From positions 62,001 to 126,000 of the forward strand of contig NZ_BCMQ01000001.1 in NCBI RefSeq assembly GCF_001485415.1: a stretch of 64,000 bases of DNA. Reading direction: 5' to 3'. The notes under the pieces were generated by a model. It was not told the DNA's origin. It did not search any database and worked only from the letters and a program-made list of their open reading frames with translations. Positions 10,701 through 18,921 of the stretch are shown here, in pieces. Each line of letters begins with the position of its first letter. Position 1 is the first letter of the stretch. Source of the stretch: Myroides odoratimimus (GTDB taxonomy: Bacteria > Bacteroidota > Bacteroidia > Flavobacteriales > Flavobacteriaceae). The translations under genes and the position numbers were made by a program.

Positions 10701-10803
10701 TAGGAATTTCTTCAACAAACTCATTGTTTCTTAGCGACTCAACAATAGAACTATTTTCATTCAGCTCCTCAACACTTTTCCAGTATTTTTTGTTTGATGC
10801 CAT
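7750..10803 (-). CDS. actB: Alternative complex III subunit ActB (molybdopterin-like domain fused to a four-cluster ferredoxin domain)
   Basis: ActB is the large periplasmic electron-transfer subunit of alternative complex III. A twin-arginine motif (TRRDFLKYVGFS, Arg52-Arg53, with a 50-residue leader before it) precedes a hydrophobic stretch ending in Cys. Residues about 60-740 form a molybdopterin-oxidoreductase-like domain that in this family carries no cofactor. The C-terminal third holds the cluster motifs CTGCGACVISC, CQHCNHAPCETVC, CVGTRYCANNC, and CSLC plus CSAAC. This is the cysteine set for three [4Fe-4S] and one [3Fe-4S] cluster reported for the family. Length of 1017 residues is normal. 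Confidence 0.96.
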   Translation of the reverse strand: MASNKKYWKSVEELNENSSIVESLRNNEFVEEIPTDEFLGDQSKLSSSSTTRRDFLKYVGFSTAAATLAACEGPVVKSIPYVVQPEEIIPGVADYYATTIADGFDFVNVLIKTREGRPIKVDNNRLANAYSGANARVNASVLSMYDSLRLKGSKIGGKSASWDEVDAKVRASLQDAKANGGNVVLLTNTMASPSTDKIIAEFIAANPTAKHVVYDAVSSSAAADAYEKAYGVRGLADYDFGAADVIVSVGADILGDWQGGGYDSAYAQKRIPKNGKMSKHIQMEANMSLSGANADVRIPLTVANQKAALVKLYNAIVGGSASAPAVDKYEDAIKKAASQLKSAGNKGVVVTGLDDVNAQLLVFAINEALQSEAFLPEQTKYVRQGNATQVGQLVKDMNAGKVHTLIMSGVNPVYTLADSAAFVEGLKKVKTSVSFSLKEDETALLSTVAAAAPHYLESWGDVMIRKGHYSVTQPTIRPLFDTRQLQDSLLLWSGSNTAYYDYVKNVGKSYVADKTWNQLVHDGFAVVGTNSKVSASADFSAAASALASAKKVDGLELVFYTKTGMGDGQQANNPWLQEFPDPITRVSWDNYVTVAQADAESLGIKNYHVANGGLNGSYVTIEANGVKLEKVPALIQPGQAQGTIGLAFGYGRKAALKEEMQVGVNAYTLYKDCNGVQGAAITQVGGDHEFACVQLQNTLMSRGDILKDTTLEIFNTKDAEDWNIKPVVSYDHQTVQASTIDIWESFDRSVGHHFNLSIDLNACTGCGACVISCHAENNVPVVGKSEVRRSRDMHWLRIDRYYSSEDTFAGDIEKKVNASGFGEYREVFQELEHPAENPQVAFQPVMCQHCNHAPCETVCPVAATSHGRQGQNHMAYNRCVGTRYCANNCPYKVRRFNWFLYSQNDAFDYNMNDDLGRMVLNPDVVVRSRGVMEKCSLCIQMTQSTILKAKNEGRAIRPNEFETACSAACSSGAMVFGDVNDKESEITKLAESDRAYHLLEHIGTKPNVFYHVKVRNI

Positions 10804-10837
10804 TGTATATATATATTAGCTTCTTATTCTTAATTTA

Positions 10838-12118
10838 TTAATAGTGACATTTACCACACTCTAAACCTCCCATTTGAGCTACAGTCAATTTCTCAACTCC
10901 GTACTTCTCTGATAATTCTTTGTGAATTTTAGCGTAGTACTCATTGCTCTCTAACTTAACGTCAGTTTTTCTGTGACAGTCAATACACCATCCCATTGTT
11001 AATGGAGAGTGTTGTCTCATAATTTCCATTTCTTCAACTGGTCCGTGACAAGTTTGACATTCTAAACCTGCAACATTTACGTGTTGAGAGTGGTTGTAGT
11101 ATGCGAAGTCAGGAAGATTGTGAATTCTAACCCACTTAACTGGTTTCTCTTTTCCAGTATATTTATTTGTCGAAGGATCCCATCCTACTGCATCATATAA
11201 TTTTTGAATCTCTGCAGTATAGAATTCTGGAGTGTACTTACCGTAGTCTTTTCCAGCTTCACCTGTAAACTCATTGATATTCTCATGACAGTTCATACAA
11301 ACGTTCAATGAAGGAATACCTGAAGTTTTACTAGATCTTGCAGCAGAGTGACAGTATTTACAGTCAATACCGTTATCTCCAGCGTGAATCTTGTGAGAGA
11401 AGTGAATTGGTTGTACTGGCTCATACCCTTGGTCAACACCTACTTGCATCATCCATCCATACGCGAAGTACGATCCGAATAACACTAATACGATAACAGA
11501 AACAATCACTAAAAATTTATTTTTAACGAATGCTGTACACAATGGAATTGATTTACGTACTTCAGGAGTTAATCCATTAACCTCTACTACTTTGTTTAAT
11601 ACTCTCTTAACGAAGAATAGCATAGTTACTAGAAGCATCAATACAACAACTAAAGCCCCTAATACAATAATATTAGAAACACCATCATTGTTAGATTGCC
11701 CAGCAGCTCCTCCTGCTACATCACCTGTAGGCGCTGGAGCAGCTTTCTCTTCTGAAGTATAAGCTAAGATATTATCAATGTCTTCGTCTGATAATCCAGG
11801 GAAGTCATTCATAACAACCTTATTCCACTCGTTAAACAATTTAACAGCAGCAGCATCTCCAGATTTAATCAATGAAGAACTACTCTTGATCCACTTGTGT
11901 AGCCACTCTACATTTCCATCGTGACGATCAACTACTCCACGAAGAGCTGGTCCAGTAGACACTCCATCTAACTTGTGACAAGCCGCACAGTTAGAGTTGA
12001 ACAATTCCTTACCTTTTGCTACATCTTGAGCAAACGAAATTGTAGTAAACGATAGCATTAACGCTAAACAAAAGAATAAAATCTTTGAAAACGAATTATG
12101 GTTACCCACTTTTTTCAT
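10838..12118 (-). CDS. actA: Alternative complex III subunit ActA, multiheme cytochrome c with fused N-terminal heme domain
   Basis: First gene of the operon. ActA is the membrane-anchored multiheme subunit that takes electrons from the iron-sulfur clusters. A Sec signal (about 1-30) is followed by a cytochrome c domain with CAACH (44-48), an Ala/Gly-rich linker, membrane spans near 148-168 and 200-222, then five CxxCH motifs: CKYCH, CMNCH, CQTCH, CIDCH and CGKCH close to the C-terminus. That makes six c-type heme sites in one polypeptide, one more than the classical pentaheme description. The next gene, actB, follows after 34 bases. Confidence 0.95.
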   Translation of the reverse strand: MKKVGNHNSFSKILFFCLALMLSFTTISFAQDVAKGKELFNSNCAACHKLDGVSTGPALRGVVDRHDGNVEWLHKWIKSSSSLIKSGDAAAVKLFNEWNKVVMNDFPGLSDEDIDNILAYTSEEKAAPAPTGDVAGGAAGQSNNDGVSNIIVLGALVVVLMLLVTMLFFVKRVLNKVVEVNGLTPEVRKSIPLCTAFVKNKFLVIVSVIVLVLFGSYFAYGWMMQVGVDQGYEPVQPIHFSHKIHAGDNGIDCKYCHSAARSSKTSGIPSLNVCMNCHENINEFTGEAGKDYGKYTPEFYTAEIQKLYDAVGWDPSTNKYTGKEKPVKWVRIHNLPDFAYYNHSQHVNVAGLECQTCHGPVEEMEIMRQHSPLTMGWCIDCHRKTDVKLESNEYYAKIHKELSEKYGVEKLTVAQMGGLECGKCHY

Positions 12119-12204
12119 AGTTATAAAATGATTTTCAACTAAACTTGGTCTTATTTAACAGCCAATTAGACCGCTATCTTATACACCTTATTTACAAACT
12201 CCGA

Positions 12205-12212
12205 CAAAAATA
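12205..12212 (-). promoter_or_regulatory. Possible -7 box of the act-cox operon
   Basis: The minus strand reads TATTTTTG, fitting TAnnTTTG, about 85 bases before the actA start. No TTG is present at the expected -33 distance, so this is only a candidate for the promoter of the eight-gene respiratory operon. Confidence 0.35.
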
Positions 12213-12309
12213 CAATTTATGAGTTACTCTTAAAACCTTTACTATGCTTAAAATACAATTTATATACGTTCTAAATAACATACGATTACCTCATTATCAA
12301 GATAATTTG

Positions 12310-12317
12310 TAAATTTG
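12310..12317 (+). promoter_or_regulatory. -7 box of the SPOR protein gene
   Basis: TAAATTTG fits TAnnTTTG and lies 18 bases before the ATG at 12336. No -33 TTG is seen at the usual distance. Confidence 0.4.
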
Positions 12318-12335
12318 CCATAAACATTATTCATT

Positions 12336-12716
12336 ATGAGATTTTTAAGAAATTTTCTTGTCTTAATTCTAGTTCTATTTACTAATCACGTAATTATAGC
12401 TCAATCGTCTAAAACCACTTTAAACGAACCCTCAGCCATAAAAGAACTACTAAATAAGAAGAAAAACACAAATACGTCAACAACTGTTAACGATAAATAC
12501 AAAATTCAGATTTTTTACGGCAAAAACGCAGAAGCGAGAGTTGCCTTAAACAACTTTAGAAGACTTTACCCAGATGTTAATGCTACGATAATTTATACCA
12601 ATCCTTCTTACAAAGTTTTAGTAGGAAATTATAAAACTAGACTAGAAGCAGAACGCAACCTGAGAGCTATTCAAAAAGACTTTGAACTCTCACTTTTATT
12701 GCGCCCAGGCAAATAA
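12336..12716 (+). CDS. Secreted SPOR-domain protein
   Basis: SPOR domains bind denuded septal peptidoglycan, so the protein probably acts in the periplasm near division sites. The 126-residue product has a Sec signal (MRFLRNFLVLILVLF, cleavage after about residue 22), a short linker (about 23-50) and one SPOR-like domain (about 52-125) with YKIQIFYG at its start and YKVLVGNYKTRLEAERNL near its end. It is divergent from actA and convergent with leuS, so it is monocistronic. The partner and exact role are not evident. Confidence 0.85.
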   Translation: MRFLRNFLVLILVLFTNHVIIAQSSKTTLNEPSAIKELLNKKKNTNTSTTVNDKYKIQIFYGKNAEARVALNNFRRLYPDVNATIIYTNPSYKVLVGNYKTRLEAERNLRAIQKDFELSLLLRPGK

Positions 12717-12733
12717 ATCACACCATATAATAC

Positions 12734-12768
12734 AAAGGGTTATTAGTTAAATCTAATAACCTTTTTTT
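12734..12768 (+). terminator. Terminator of the SPOR protein gene
   Basis: A 9-bp stem (GGTTATTAG 12738-12746 with CTAATAACC 12753-12761) and a seven-T run, 18 bases after the stop codon. Confidence 0.85.
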
Positions 12769-12770
12769 AA

Positions 12771-12808
12771 TTAAAAAGAAAGCCCCAACATCACTGTTGA
12801 GGCTTTTT
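12771..12808 (-). terminator. Terminator of leuS
   Basis: Stem AGCC-CCAACA/TGTTGA-GGCT (12781-12804) with one mismatch and a TCAC loop, followed on the minus strand by a T-rich run. It lies back to back with the preceding plus-strand terminator. Confidence 0.8.
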
Positions 12809-12857
12809 ATTTATCTGTGATTCTAAGTACACTTTAAGACTTAAATCATTCCGTAAT

Positions 12858-15671
12858 TTATCCAACTAAGTTAATAATCTTACCAGGAACAATAATTACT
12901 TTCTTAGGCTCTCTACCCTGAAGTTGAGCTACTGTTCTTTCGTCTGCTAAGATGATTGCTTTAATCTCTTCTTCTGATAAATCTAATGGTAACTCAATCT
13001 TAAATCTCATCTTTCCATTAAACGACACAGGATACTCTTTTGCACTCTCTACTAAGTAAGATGCATTGAATTCTGGGAACTCTGCATACGTCACAGATGT
13101 AGTATGTCCTAGCATAGACCATAATTCCTCTGCAATATGTGGAGCATAAGGAGATACCACAATTGCTAATGGTTCTAAAATAGCTCTGTGATTACATTTT
13201 AGCTGTGACAATTCATTTACACAAATCATAAACTGTGAAACTGAAGTATTGAAAGAGAAATTCTCTATATCCTCAGTCACTTTCTTAATCGTTTTATGAA
13301 GTGATTTATACATCTCTGCTGTTGGTTCATCATTCGTCACGATTACACCATTATCATCAGCATATAATCTCCATAATTTCTTTAAGAAACCAGCTACACC
13401 TGAGATACCAGCTGTATTCCATGGTTTAGCTTGTTCTAATGGCCCTAAGAACATTTCGTACAGACGAAGTGTATCCGCTCCATATTCATCACAGATATCA
13501 TCCGGATTCACTACATTGAAGTACGACTTAGACATCTTCTCTACTTCGTGTCCTACGATATACTTACCACTCGCATTTAATACAAACTCTGCATTTGCAT
13601 AATCAGGTCTCCATGCTTTAAATCCTTCTGTATCTAATTCTGATGAAGAATTAACTAATCCAACATAAGCATATAGCTGTTGAACCTTCTCATCCTTGAT
13701 CATATCTTTAGAAATGAATTTATTTGTGCCCTCTATTCTATAAACAAAGGCAGAAGTACCTAAAATCATTCCTTGATTAATCAATTTCTTGAAAGGCTCT
13801 TCTGTGGGAGCTACTCCCATATCTTTTAAGAATTTGTTCCAGAAACGGCTATATAATAAGTGTCCAGTAGCATGTTCACTACCTCCTATATATAAATCTA
13901 CATTTTGCCAATACGCTAATGCTTCTGGAGAAGCGATATCTTCTGTATTCTGAGGATCCATATAACGCATCCAGTACCAAGAAGAACCAGCCCAACCAGG
14001 CATTGTATTTAACTCTAGAGGGAATACCGTTACCCCGTCTATCTTTTCATTTTCTACTACTTTATTATTAGCAGTATCCCACGCCCATACAGCAGCATTA
14101 CCTAAAGGTGGTTGACCATCTTCTGTAGGCAAATACTTTTCTACTTCAGGAAGAACGATTGGCAAATATTTTTTATCAATCATCTTAGGAAGGTTATTCA
14201 CATAGTACACTGGGAATGGTTCACCCCAATAACGCTGACGTGAAAATACCGCATCGCGCAAACGGTAGTTTGTTTTCCCCTTTCCTTGTCCTATTTTCTC
14301 TAATGCCTCGATAGCCTTAAGAGTAGCTTCTTTAAATCCTAATCCATTTAAAAAATCAGATTCAATTAATAAGAAACCTTCTTTCTCTGCATACGCCTCT
14401 TCTGAGATATCTTGGTCAAAGATATTTTTGATTGTAATACCAAAGTGTTTTGCAAAAGCATAATCTCTTGTATCACCAGATGGAACAGCCATTACCGCTC
14501 CTGTACCGTATCCAGCTAACACATAATCACCTATCCAGATTTCGATAGGTTCTTTCGTGAACGGATGCTCAGCATACGCTCCAGTAAACACACCAGAGAT
14601 AGTCTTCACATCAGCCATACGGTCACGCTCACTTCTCTTAGAAGTAGCATCTATATACGCTTCTACAGCTTCTTTTTGTTCTGCAGTAGTAATCTTTCTT
14701 ACTAAATCATGCTCTGGAGCAAGAGTCATAAAACTCACCCCAAAGATAGTATCAGGTCTAGTAGTGAACACTTCTATTGTATCATCACTTTCTTTTAAGT
14801 TAAATACTACAGATGCTCCCACAGATTTCCCTATCCAGTTTCTTTGGCTCTCTTTAATACTCTCTGTCCAGTCGATATCTTCTAGCCCTTGAAGTAGACG
14901 TTCTGCATAAGCAGAAATACGCATACTCCACTGCTTCATTTTTTTTCTAACTACAGGATGCCCACCTCTTTCAGACAGACCATCTTTAATCTCATCATTC
15001 GCTAATACCGTTCCTAAAGCAGGACACCAGTTTACTTCAGTTTCTGCTAAGTAAGTCATTCTATATTTTAATAGAATCACCTCTTTCTCATCAGCTGATA
15101 ACGCATTCCACTGAGCAGCGCTAAAGATCTCGATTGCATCATCAGACACAGCTTGTACATTTGCATTCCCCTCTTTTTCGAAGATAGCTACTAATGTATC
15201 TATAGATTCTGCTTTATCACTTACTTTATTATACCACGAATTGAACAATTGGATAAATATCCATTGTGTGTGTTTATAATAATCCGCATTCGAAGTACGC
15301 ACCTCTCTACTCCAGTCAAATGAAAAACCGATCTTATCTAATTGTTCTCTATAACGATCAATATTTACTTCTGTAGTCACAGCAGGGTGTTGTCCTGTCT
15401 GGATAGCATATTGCTCAGCTGGCAACCCGAAGCTATCATATCCTTGTGGATGAAGAACATTAAAACCTTTTTGACGTTTATAACGAGTAAAAATATCCGA
15501 AGCTATGTATCCGAGTGGGTGCCCCACATGTAATCCTGCTCCAGATGGGTAAGGAAACATATCTAATACGTAATACTTAGGCTTGTCAACATTATTCTCT
15601 GTTTTGAAAGTTTGGTTTTCTTTCCAAAATTTCTGCCATTTAGCTTCAATTTCGTTTGGATAATACTTCAT
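12858..15671 (-). CDS. leuS: Leucyl-tRNA synthetase
   Basis: Class I aminoacyl-tRNA synthetase that charges tRNA-Leu in the cytoplasm and edits misactivated amino acids. The 937-residue protein shows the HIGH-type motif HVGH in AGLHVGHPLGY (about 45-55), the CP1 editing domain with TTRPDTIFG (about 305), a WYMRYMDPQN-like segment in the catalytic core, and the KMSKS loop (EKMSKSYFNVVNPDD) in the C-terminal third. Length is typical for Bacteroidota. The start at 15671 fits MKYYPNEIEAKWQKFW. It is a single gene, convergent with the SPOR gene and divergent from ftsX. Confidence 0.98.
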   Translation of the reverse strand: MKYYPNEIEAKWQKFWKENQTFKTENNVDKPKYYVLDMFPYPSGAGLHVGHPLGYIASDIFTRYKRQKGFNVLHPQGYDSFGLPAEQYAIQTGQHPAVTTEVNIDRYREQLDKIGFSFDWSREVRTSNADYYKHTQWIFIQLFNSWYNKVSDKAESIDTLVAIFEKEGNANVQAVSDDAIEIFSAAQWNALSADEKEVILLKYRMTYLAETEVNWCPALGTVLANDEIKDGLSERGGHPVVRKKMKQWSMRISAYAERLLQGLEDIDWTESIKESQRNWIGKSVGASVVFNLKESDDTIEVFTTRPDTIFGVSFMTLAPEHDLVRKITTAEQKEAVEAYIDATSKRSERDRMADVKTISGVFTGAYAEHPFTKEPIEIWIGDYVLAGYGTGAVMAVPSGDTRDYAFAKHFGITIKNIFDQDISEEAYAEKEGFLLIESDFLNGLGFKEATLKAIEALEKIGQGKGKTNYRLRDAVFSRQRYWGEPFPVYYVNNLPKMIDKKYLPIVLPEVEKYLPTEDGQPPLGNAAVWAWDTANNKVVENEKIDGVTVFPLELNTMPGWAGSSWYWMRYMDPQNTEDIASPEALAYWQNVDLYIGGSEHATGHLLYSRFWNKFLKDMGVAPTEEPFKKLINQGMILGTSAFVYRIEGTNKFISKDMIKDEKVQQLYAYVGLVNSSSELDTEGFKAWRPDYANAEFVLNASGKYIVGHEVEKMSKSYFNVVNPDDICDEYGADTLRLYEMFLGPLEQAKPWNTAGISGVAGFLKKLWRLYADDNGVIVTNDEPTAEMYKSLHKTIKKVTEDIENFSFNTSVSQFMICVNELSQLKCNHRAILEPLAIVVSPYAPHIAEELWSMLGHTTSVTYAEFPEFNASYLVESAKEYPVSFNGKMRFKIELPLDLSEEEIKAIILADERTVAQLQGREPKKVIIVPGKIINLVG

Positions 15672-15759
15672 ACTATTATATATATCAATTTTTATACTTT
15701 GGTTAGTTCTTCGATCACACTGTAATAATCTAGAAAACTCATCTTGAATCCTAAATAAA

Positions 15760-15767
15760 CAAAACTA
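15760..15767 (-). promoter_or_regulatory. leuS: Possible -7 box of leuS
   Basis: The minus strand reads TAGTTTTG (TAnnTTTG type), about 90 bases before the leuS ATG. A TTG lies about 26 bases further upstream, longer than ideal. Confidence 0.35.
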
Positions 15768-15915
15768 ATTTTCTAGCACTATTCTAAGTTTGACAAAAAA
15801 AACCGTCAATTCAGGCAAAAATAAACTATATTTATAACAATTAGAAAACTTTAATCGTTATTGTCTCAATAAAAACATTTTTGTTTGTTATTTTTACGCA
15901 CTTAAAATTTGATAT

Positions 15916-16797
15916 ATGGCTAGCTCTTATGAAAAATATCAAAAGCGAAAACTAATTTCGTCTTATTTTTCAGTTATACTTAGTATTTTCTTGGTCCTAT
16001 TCCTATTAGGATCGCTAAGTCTATTCGTTATTAATTCTAAAAAAATCTCTGACAACTTTAGAGAGAATATACCTATGACTATATTCTTTGAGAAGAATAC
16101 TTCTAAAGCTGAATTAGAGAAATTTGGAAAGAAACTAGAAAAGCACACCTATATAAAGGAACATCGTTTCGTATCTAAAGAAGATGCTGCCAAAGAACAC
16201 CAAGAGACATTAGGTGAAGACTTCGTCGATTACTTAGGATTCAACCCGCTACAAGACTCTTACGACATTCACTTAAAAGGAGAATATGTCGTTAATGACA
16301 GTATAGATATTATCCTTAAAGAATTCAATGCTAATACAGCGATAAGCGATATAAAATATGACAAACAACTAGTAGATCTAGTCAATGAGAATGTAGATAA
16401 GATCACGAAGTGGGTGCTTATTATAGCAGCTTTTCTTACGGTTATATCTATGCTATTAATCAATAGTTCTCTACGTCTATTAATTTTCTCTAGTCGTTTT
16501 ACGATTAAGACCATGCAAATGGTAGGAGCGACAAAGCGCTTCATCAGACGCCCATTTATCAGACATAGTATGAAGCTAGGGCTAATAGGCTCTCTGCTAG
16601 CTATCATGGCTATTACTGCCCTAACATTCTATGCAGACAGTAAACTACCTGATCTAAATATCAACCCTAAAGAAGATTATATGCCTCTAGTGATCGTATC
16701 CTGTGGAATATTAATCTTAGGAGGAATCATCACTAGTATCAGTACATTCTTTGCAACACAAAGATTCTTAAACCTAAAATCAGACGAACTTTATTAA
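15916..16797 (+). CDS. ftsX: Cell division protein FtsX (ABC transporter permease-like)
   Basis: FtsX pairs with the ATPase FtsE to activate septal peptidoglycan hydrolases during division. The 293-residue protein has the FtsX layout: a cytoplasmic N-terminus, span 1 (about 18-38), a periplasmic domain (about 40-165), then three spans (about 168-188, 222-240 and 258-282) with the permease segment RFTIKTMQMVGATKRFIRRPF around 195-215. No ftsE is present nearby. It starts a cluster with the DUF3098 gene, uppP and truB, and the stop is two bases before the next ATG. Confidence 0.93.
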   Translation: MASSYEKYQKRKLISSYFSVILSIFLVLFLLGSLSLFVINSKKISDNFRENIPMTIFFEKNTSKAELEKFGKKLEKHTYIKEHRFVSKEDAAKEHQETLGEDFVDYLGFNPLQDSYDIHLKGEYVVNDSIDIILKEFNANTAISDIKYDKQLVDLVNENVDKITKWVLIIAAFLTVISMLLINSSLRLLIFSSRFTIKTMQMVGATKRFIRRPFIRHSMKLGLIGSLLAIMAITALTFYADSKLPDLNINPKEDYMPLVIVSCGILILGGIITSISTFFATQRFLNLKSDELY

Positions 16798-16799
16798 AT

Positions 16800-17042
16800 A
16801 TGAAAGATCAAGATCAAAACCAGAATGTACTTCTTTTTACGAAGAAGAACTATATTATACTACTGGTAAGTATAGCCTTAATTGCACTTAGTTTTTTCTT
16901 AATGGCTGGTGCTACTAACGATGTTCCTACAGAGTTTAATGAAGACATCTATAGCTTTAGACGTATTCATCTAGCTCCTACAGTATTCTTTATCGGGATA
17001 GGGGTAGCAGTTTATGCAATATTTAAAAAAGACAATAAATAA
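16800..17042 (+). CDS. DUF3098 small membrane protein
   Basis: 80 residues with two membrane spans (about 18-38 and 58-74) separated by a short loop containing DIYSFRRIHLAP. The spacing and the FTKKNYIIL start fit the Bacteroidota family DUF3098, normally found between ftsX and uppP as here. Function is unknown; the context suggests a link to envelope growth. It starts 2 bases after ftsX and ends 14 bases before uppP. Confidence 0.88.
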   Translation: MKDQDQNQNVLLFTKKNYIILLVSIALIALSFFLMAGATNDVPTEFNEDIYSFRRIHLAPTVFFIGIGVAVYAIFKKDNK

Positions 17043-17056
17043 TATAACTACATTAA

Positions 17057-17863
17057 ATGGATTTAATACAAGCTATCCTCCTAGCCATAGTAGAGGGATT
17101 AACAGAGTATCTACCAGTATCTTCTACTGCACATATGATATTCGTAAGTTCTGCTTATGGTATTCAAGAAGACGAATTCGTAAAATTATTTCAAACAGCT
17201 ATACAGTTTGGAGCTATTCTAGCCGTAGTGGCACTATACTGGAGAAAGTTCTTTGACTTCAGCAAACTGAACTTCTATAAAAAACTAGTCTTAGCAGTTA
17301 TCCCTGCTCTAGTATTAGGTAAGCTATTTGACGAAGCCATTGACAAGGTATTAGGAGAGACTATCTATATCGCGATTATGTTGATTATTGGTGGTTTTGT
17401 ATTAATCTTTATAGACAAATACTTTAAGAACCCTAAGACAGTTCGCGAAGAAGACATTACTGTTAAACAAGCTATTACTATTGGGTTTTGGCAGTGTCTT
17501 GCGATGATGCCAGGTACGAGCCGTTCTGCTGCATCTATCATTGGAGGTATGCAACAAGGACTTTCTAGACAAGTAGCTGCAGAGTTCTCATTCTTCTTAG
17601 CTGTGCCTACGATGGCAGCTGTGACCGTGTACTCTATTGTACTAAAAAAATATGAATCAGGAAGAATCGGATATGAGATACTACTTGACAATCCTGATAA
17701 TATGAAGTTATTCTTATTAGGGAATGTTATTGCATTTATTGTATCAATTGTTGCTATTAAATTCTTCATCGGAATCATTAAAAAGTACGGTTTTAAACCT
17801 TGGGGATACTACAGAATTATAGCTGGAGCTATACTATTATTATACTTCGGATACCTTAAATAA
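17057..17863 (+). CDS. uppP: Undecaprenyl-diphosphatase UppP (BacA)
   Basis: Integral membrane enzyme that dephosphorylates undecaprenyl pyrophosphate, recycling the lipid carrier for peptidoglycan and other glycans and giving bacitracin tolerance. The 268-residue protein has about eight spans and both catalytic motifs: EGLTEYLPVSSTAHM (about 13-27, acidic residues and Ser) and MMPGTSRSAASIIGG (about 151-165, with the catalytic Arg). The truB start is two bases after its stop, so the two are likely translationally coupled. Confidence 0.97.
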   Translation: MDLIQAILLAIVEGLTEYLPVSSTAHMIFVSSAYGIQEDEFVKLFQTAIQFGAILAVVALYWRKFFDFSKLNFYKKLVLAVIPALVLGKLFDEAIDKVLGETIYIAIMLIIGGFVLIFIDKYFKNPKTVREEDITVKQAITIGFWQCLAMMPGTSRSAASIIGGMQQGLSRQVAAEFSFFLAVPTMAAVTVYSIVLKKYESGRIGYEILLDNPDNMKLFLLGNVIAFIVSIVAIKFFIGIIKKYGFKPWGYYRIIAGAILLLYFGYLK

Positions 17864-17865
17864 GA

Positions 17866-18582
17866 ATGATACAATACAATACAGAAGCCTTTCAGAGTGG
17901 GCAAATACTATTAATAGACAAACCGCTGCACTGGTCATCATTTCAGGCAGTAAACAAAATTAAATGGCTATTAAAAAAGCACTTTGACTTAAAAAAGATT
18001 AAAGTAGGACATGCTGGGACTTTAGACCCTTTAGCCTCAGGACTTCTTATCATCTGTACAGGTAAAGCCACAAAACAAATCAGTGAATTACAGGGACAAA
18101 TAAAAGAATATACAGGGACGATCACACTAGGGGGTACTACTCCATCTTATGACTTAGAGACAGAGATAGACCAGACCTTCCCTACAGAGCATATTACAGA
18201 GGATCTGCTAGAAGAAGCTAGACTATCCTTTATGGGAACTACAGAACAGCGCCCTCCTATCTTCTCTGCGCTTAAGAAAGATGGAAAACGTCTGTATGAG
18301 CACGCTCGTAAAGGAGAAGAAGTGGAGATAGCGACTAGACCTATCACCATAGAAGAGTTTGAATTAATGAAGACAGCCCTTCCGAATGTTGATTTTAGAG
18401 TCGTGTGTTCTAAAGGAACTTATATCCGCTCTCTAGCTTATGACTTTGGAAACAAAGTAAACTCTGGAGCACACCTAAGCGCCCTACGCAGAACCAAAAT
18501 CGGAGACTTCGATGTCATCAACGCGGTCACTCCAGAAGAGTTCGAAGAACAGGTATTAAAAGCAATAGCTAACAATATATAA
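17866..18582 (+). CDS. truB: tRNA pseudouridine-55 synthase TruB
   Basis: Makes the conserved pseudouridine 55 in the T loop of tRNAs. The 238-residue protein has LLIDKPLHWSSFQAVNKIK near the N-terminus, the catalytic aspartate in GHAGTLDPLASGLL (about 49-62) and the RPPIFSALKKDGKRLYEHAR segment (about 127-146). It lacks a C-terminal PUA domain, as is common in Bacteroidota. It closes the ftsX cluster. A decayed duplicate of its last 160 or so bases plus the terminator occurs at 22380-22578. Confidence 0.97.
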   Translation: MIQYNTEAFQSGQILLIDKPLHWSSFQAVNKIKWLLKKHFDLKKIKVGHAGTLDPLASGLLIICTGKATKQISELQGQIKEYTGTITLGGTTPSYDLETEIDQTFPTEHITEDLLEEARLSFMGTTEQRPPIFSALKKDGKRLYEHARKGEEVEIATRPITIEEFELMKTALPNVDFRVVCSKGTYIRSLAYDFGNKVNSGAHLSALRRTKIGDFDVINAVTPEEFEEQVLKAIANNI

Positions 18583-18584
18583 TC

Positions 18585-18617
18585 AAAAAGCTACAAGATA
18601 TCTTGTGGCTTTTTTGT
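18585..18617 (+). terminator. Terminator of the ftsX-truB cluster
   Basis: Stem AGCTACAAGA/TCTTGTGGCT (18589-18598 with 18601-18610, one G-T pair), flanked by A and T runs. The same hairpin is repeated at 22547-22578. Confidence 0.9.
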
Positions 18618-18642
18618 TTTTCTGTGAAATCGTATTTCTGTA

Positions 18643-18720
18643 AAACTGTGAAATCGTTTTTTTTTATCGTTTAATCTACTATATTAATCATTTAAGTACA
18701 TGATGCCCAAAGGGCAAAAC
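18643..18720 (+). repeat. 78-bp direct repeat, copy 1 (left of higBA)
   Basis: Starts AAACTGTGAAATCG, then nine T, and ends GCCCAAAGGGCAAAAC, which includes the palindrome GCCCAAAGGGC. It matches 20103-20180 over 78 bases with one mismatch (CATGATG against CATAATG). The two copies are exactly 1,460 bases apart and bracket the higBA module. The same gene-free stretch (18618-18921) also holds a degenerate copy near 18849-18900, and otherwise nothing recognisable. Confidence 0.9.
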
Positions 18721-18848
18721 TAATTACTGTTCTCTCTCTTAAAAACATCTTTAAATACTTCGATAATACACCAGCTTTTCACACAATCCAATTCACATTT
18801 ATTACATCAAGGTACAGACGCATTATTATGCGTGTCACACAATACATT

Positions 18849-18900
18849 CATATCATCTATGTACATGGTCCTCCGAAAGACAAAACTGTGAACTATCTAC
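18849..18900 (+). repeat. Degenerate third copy of the higBA-flanking repeat
   Basis: Resembles the second half of the 78-bp repeat: ATCATCTATGTACATGG against ATCATTTAAGTACATAA, then a run of mismatches, then GACAAAACTGTGAAC against GGCAAAACTGTAAAC. The match is by eye and partial. Confidence 0.5.
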
Positions 18901-18921
18901 CGTTAAGTATTAAACGAAAAC

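Noticed and set aside
12119..12335. Riboswitch or small RNA between actA and the SPOR gene
   Set aside because: No stable fold or known aptamer pattern is apparent; only promoter boxes are supported.
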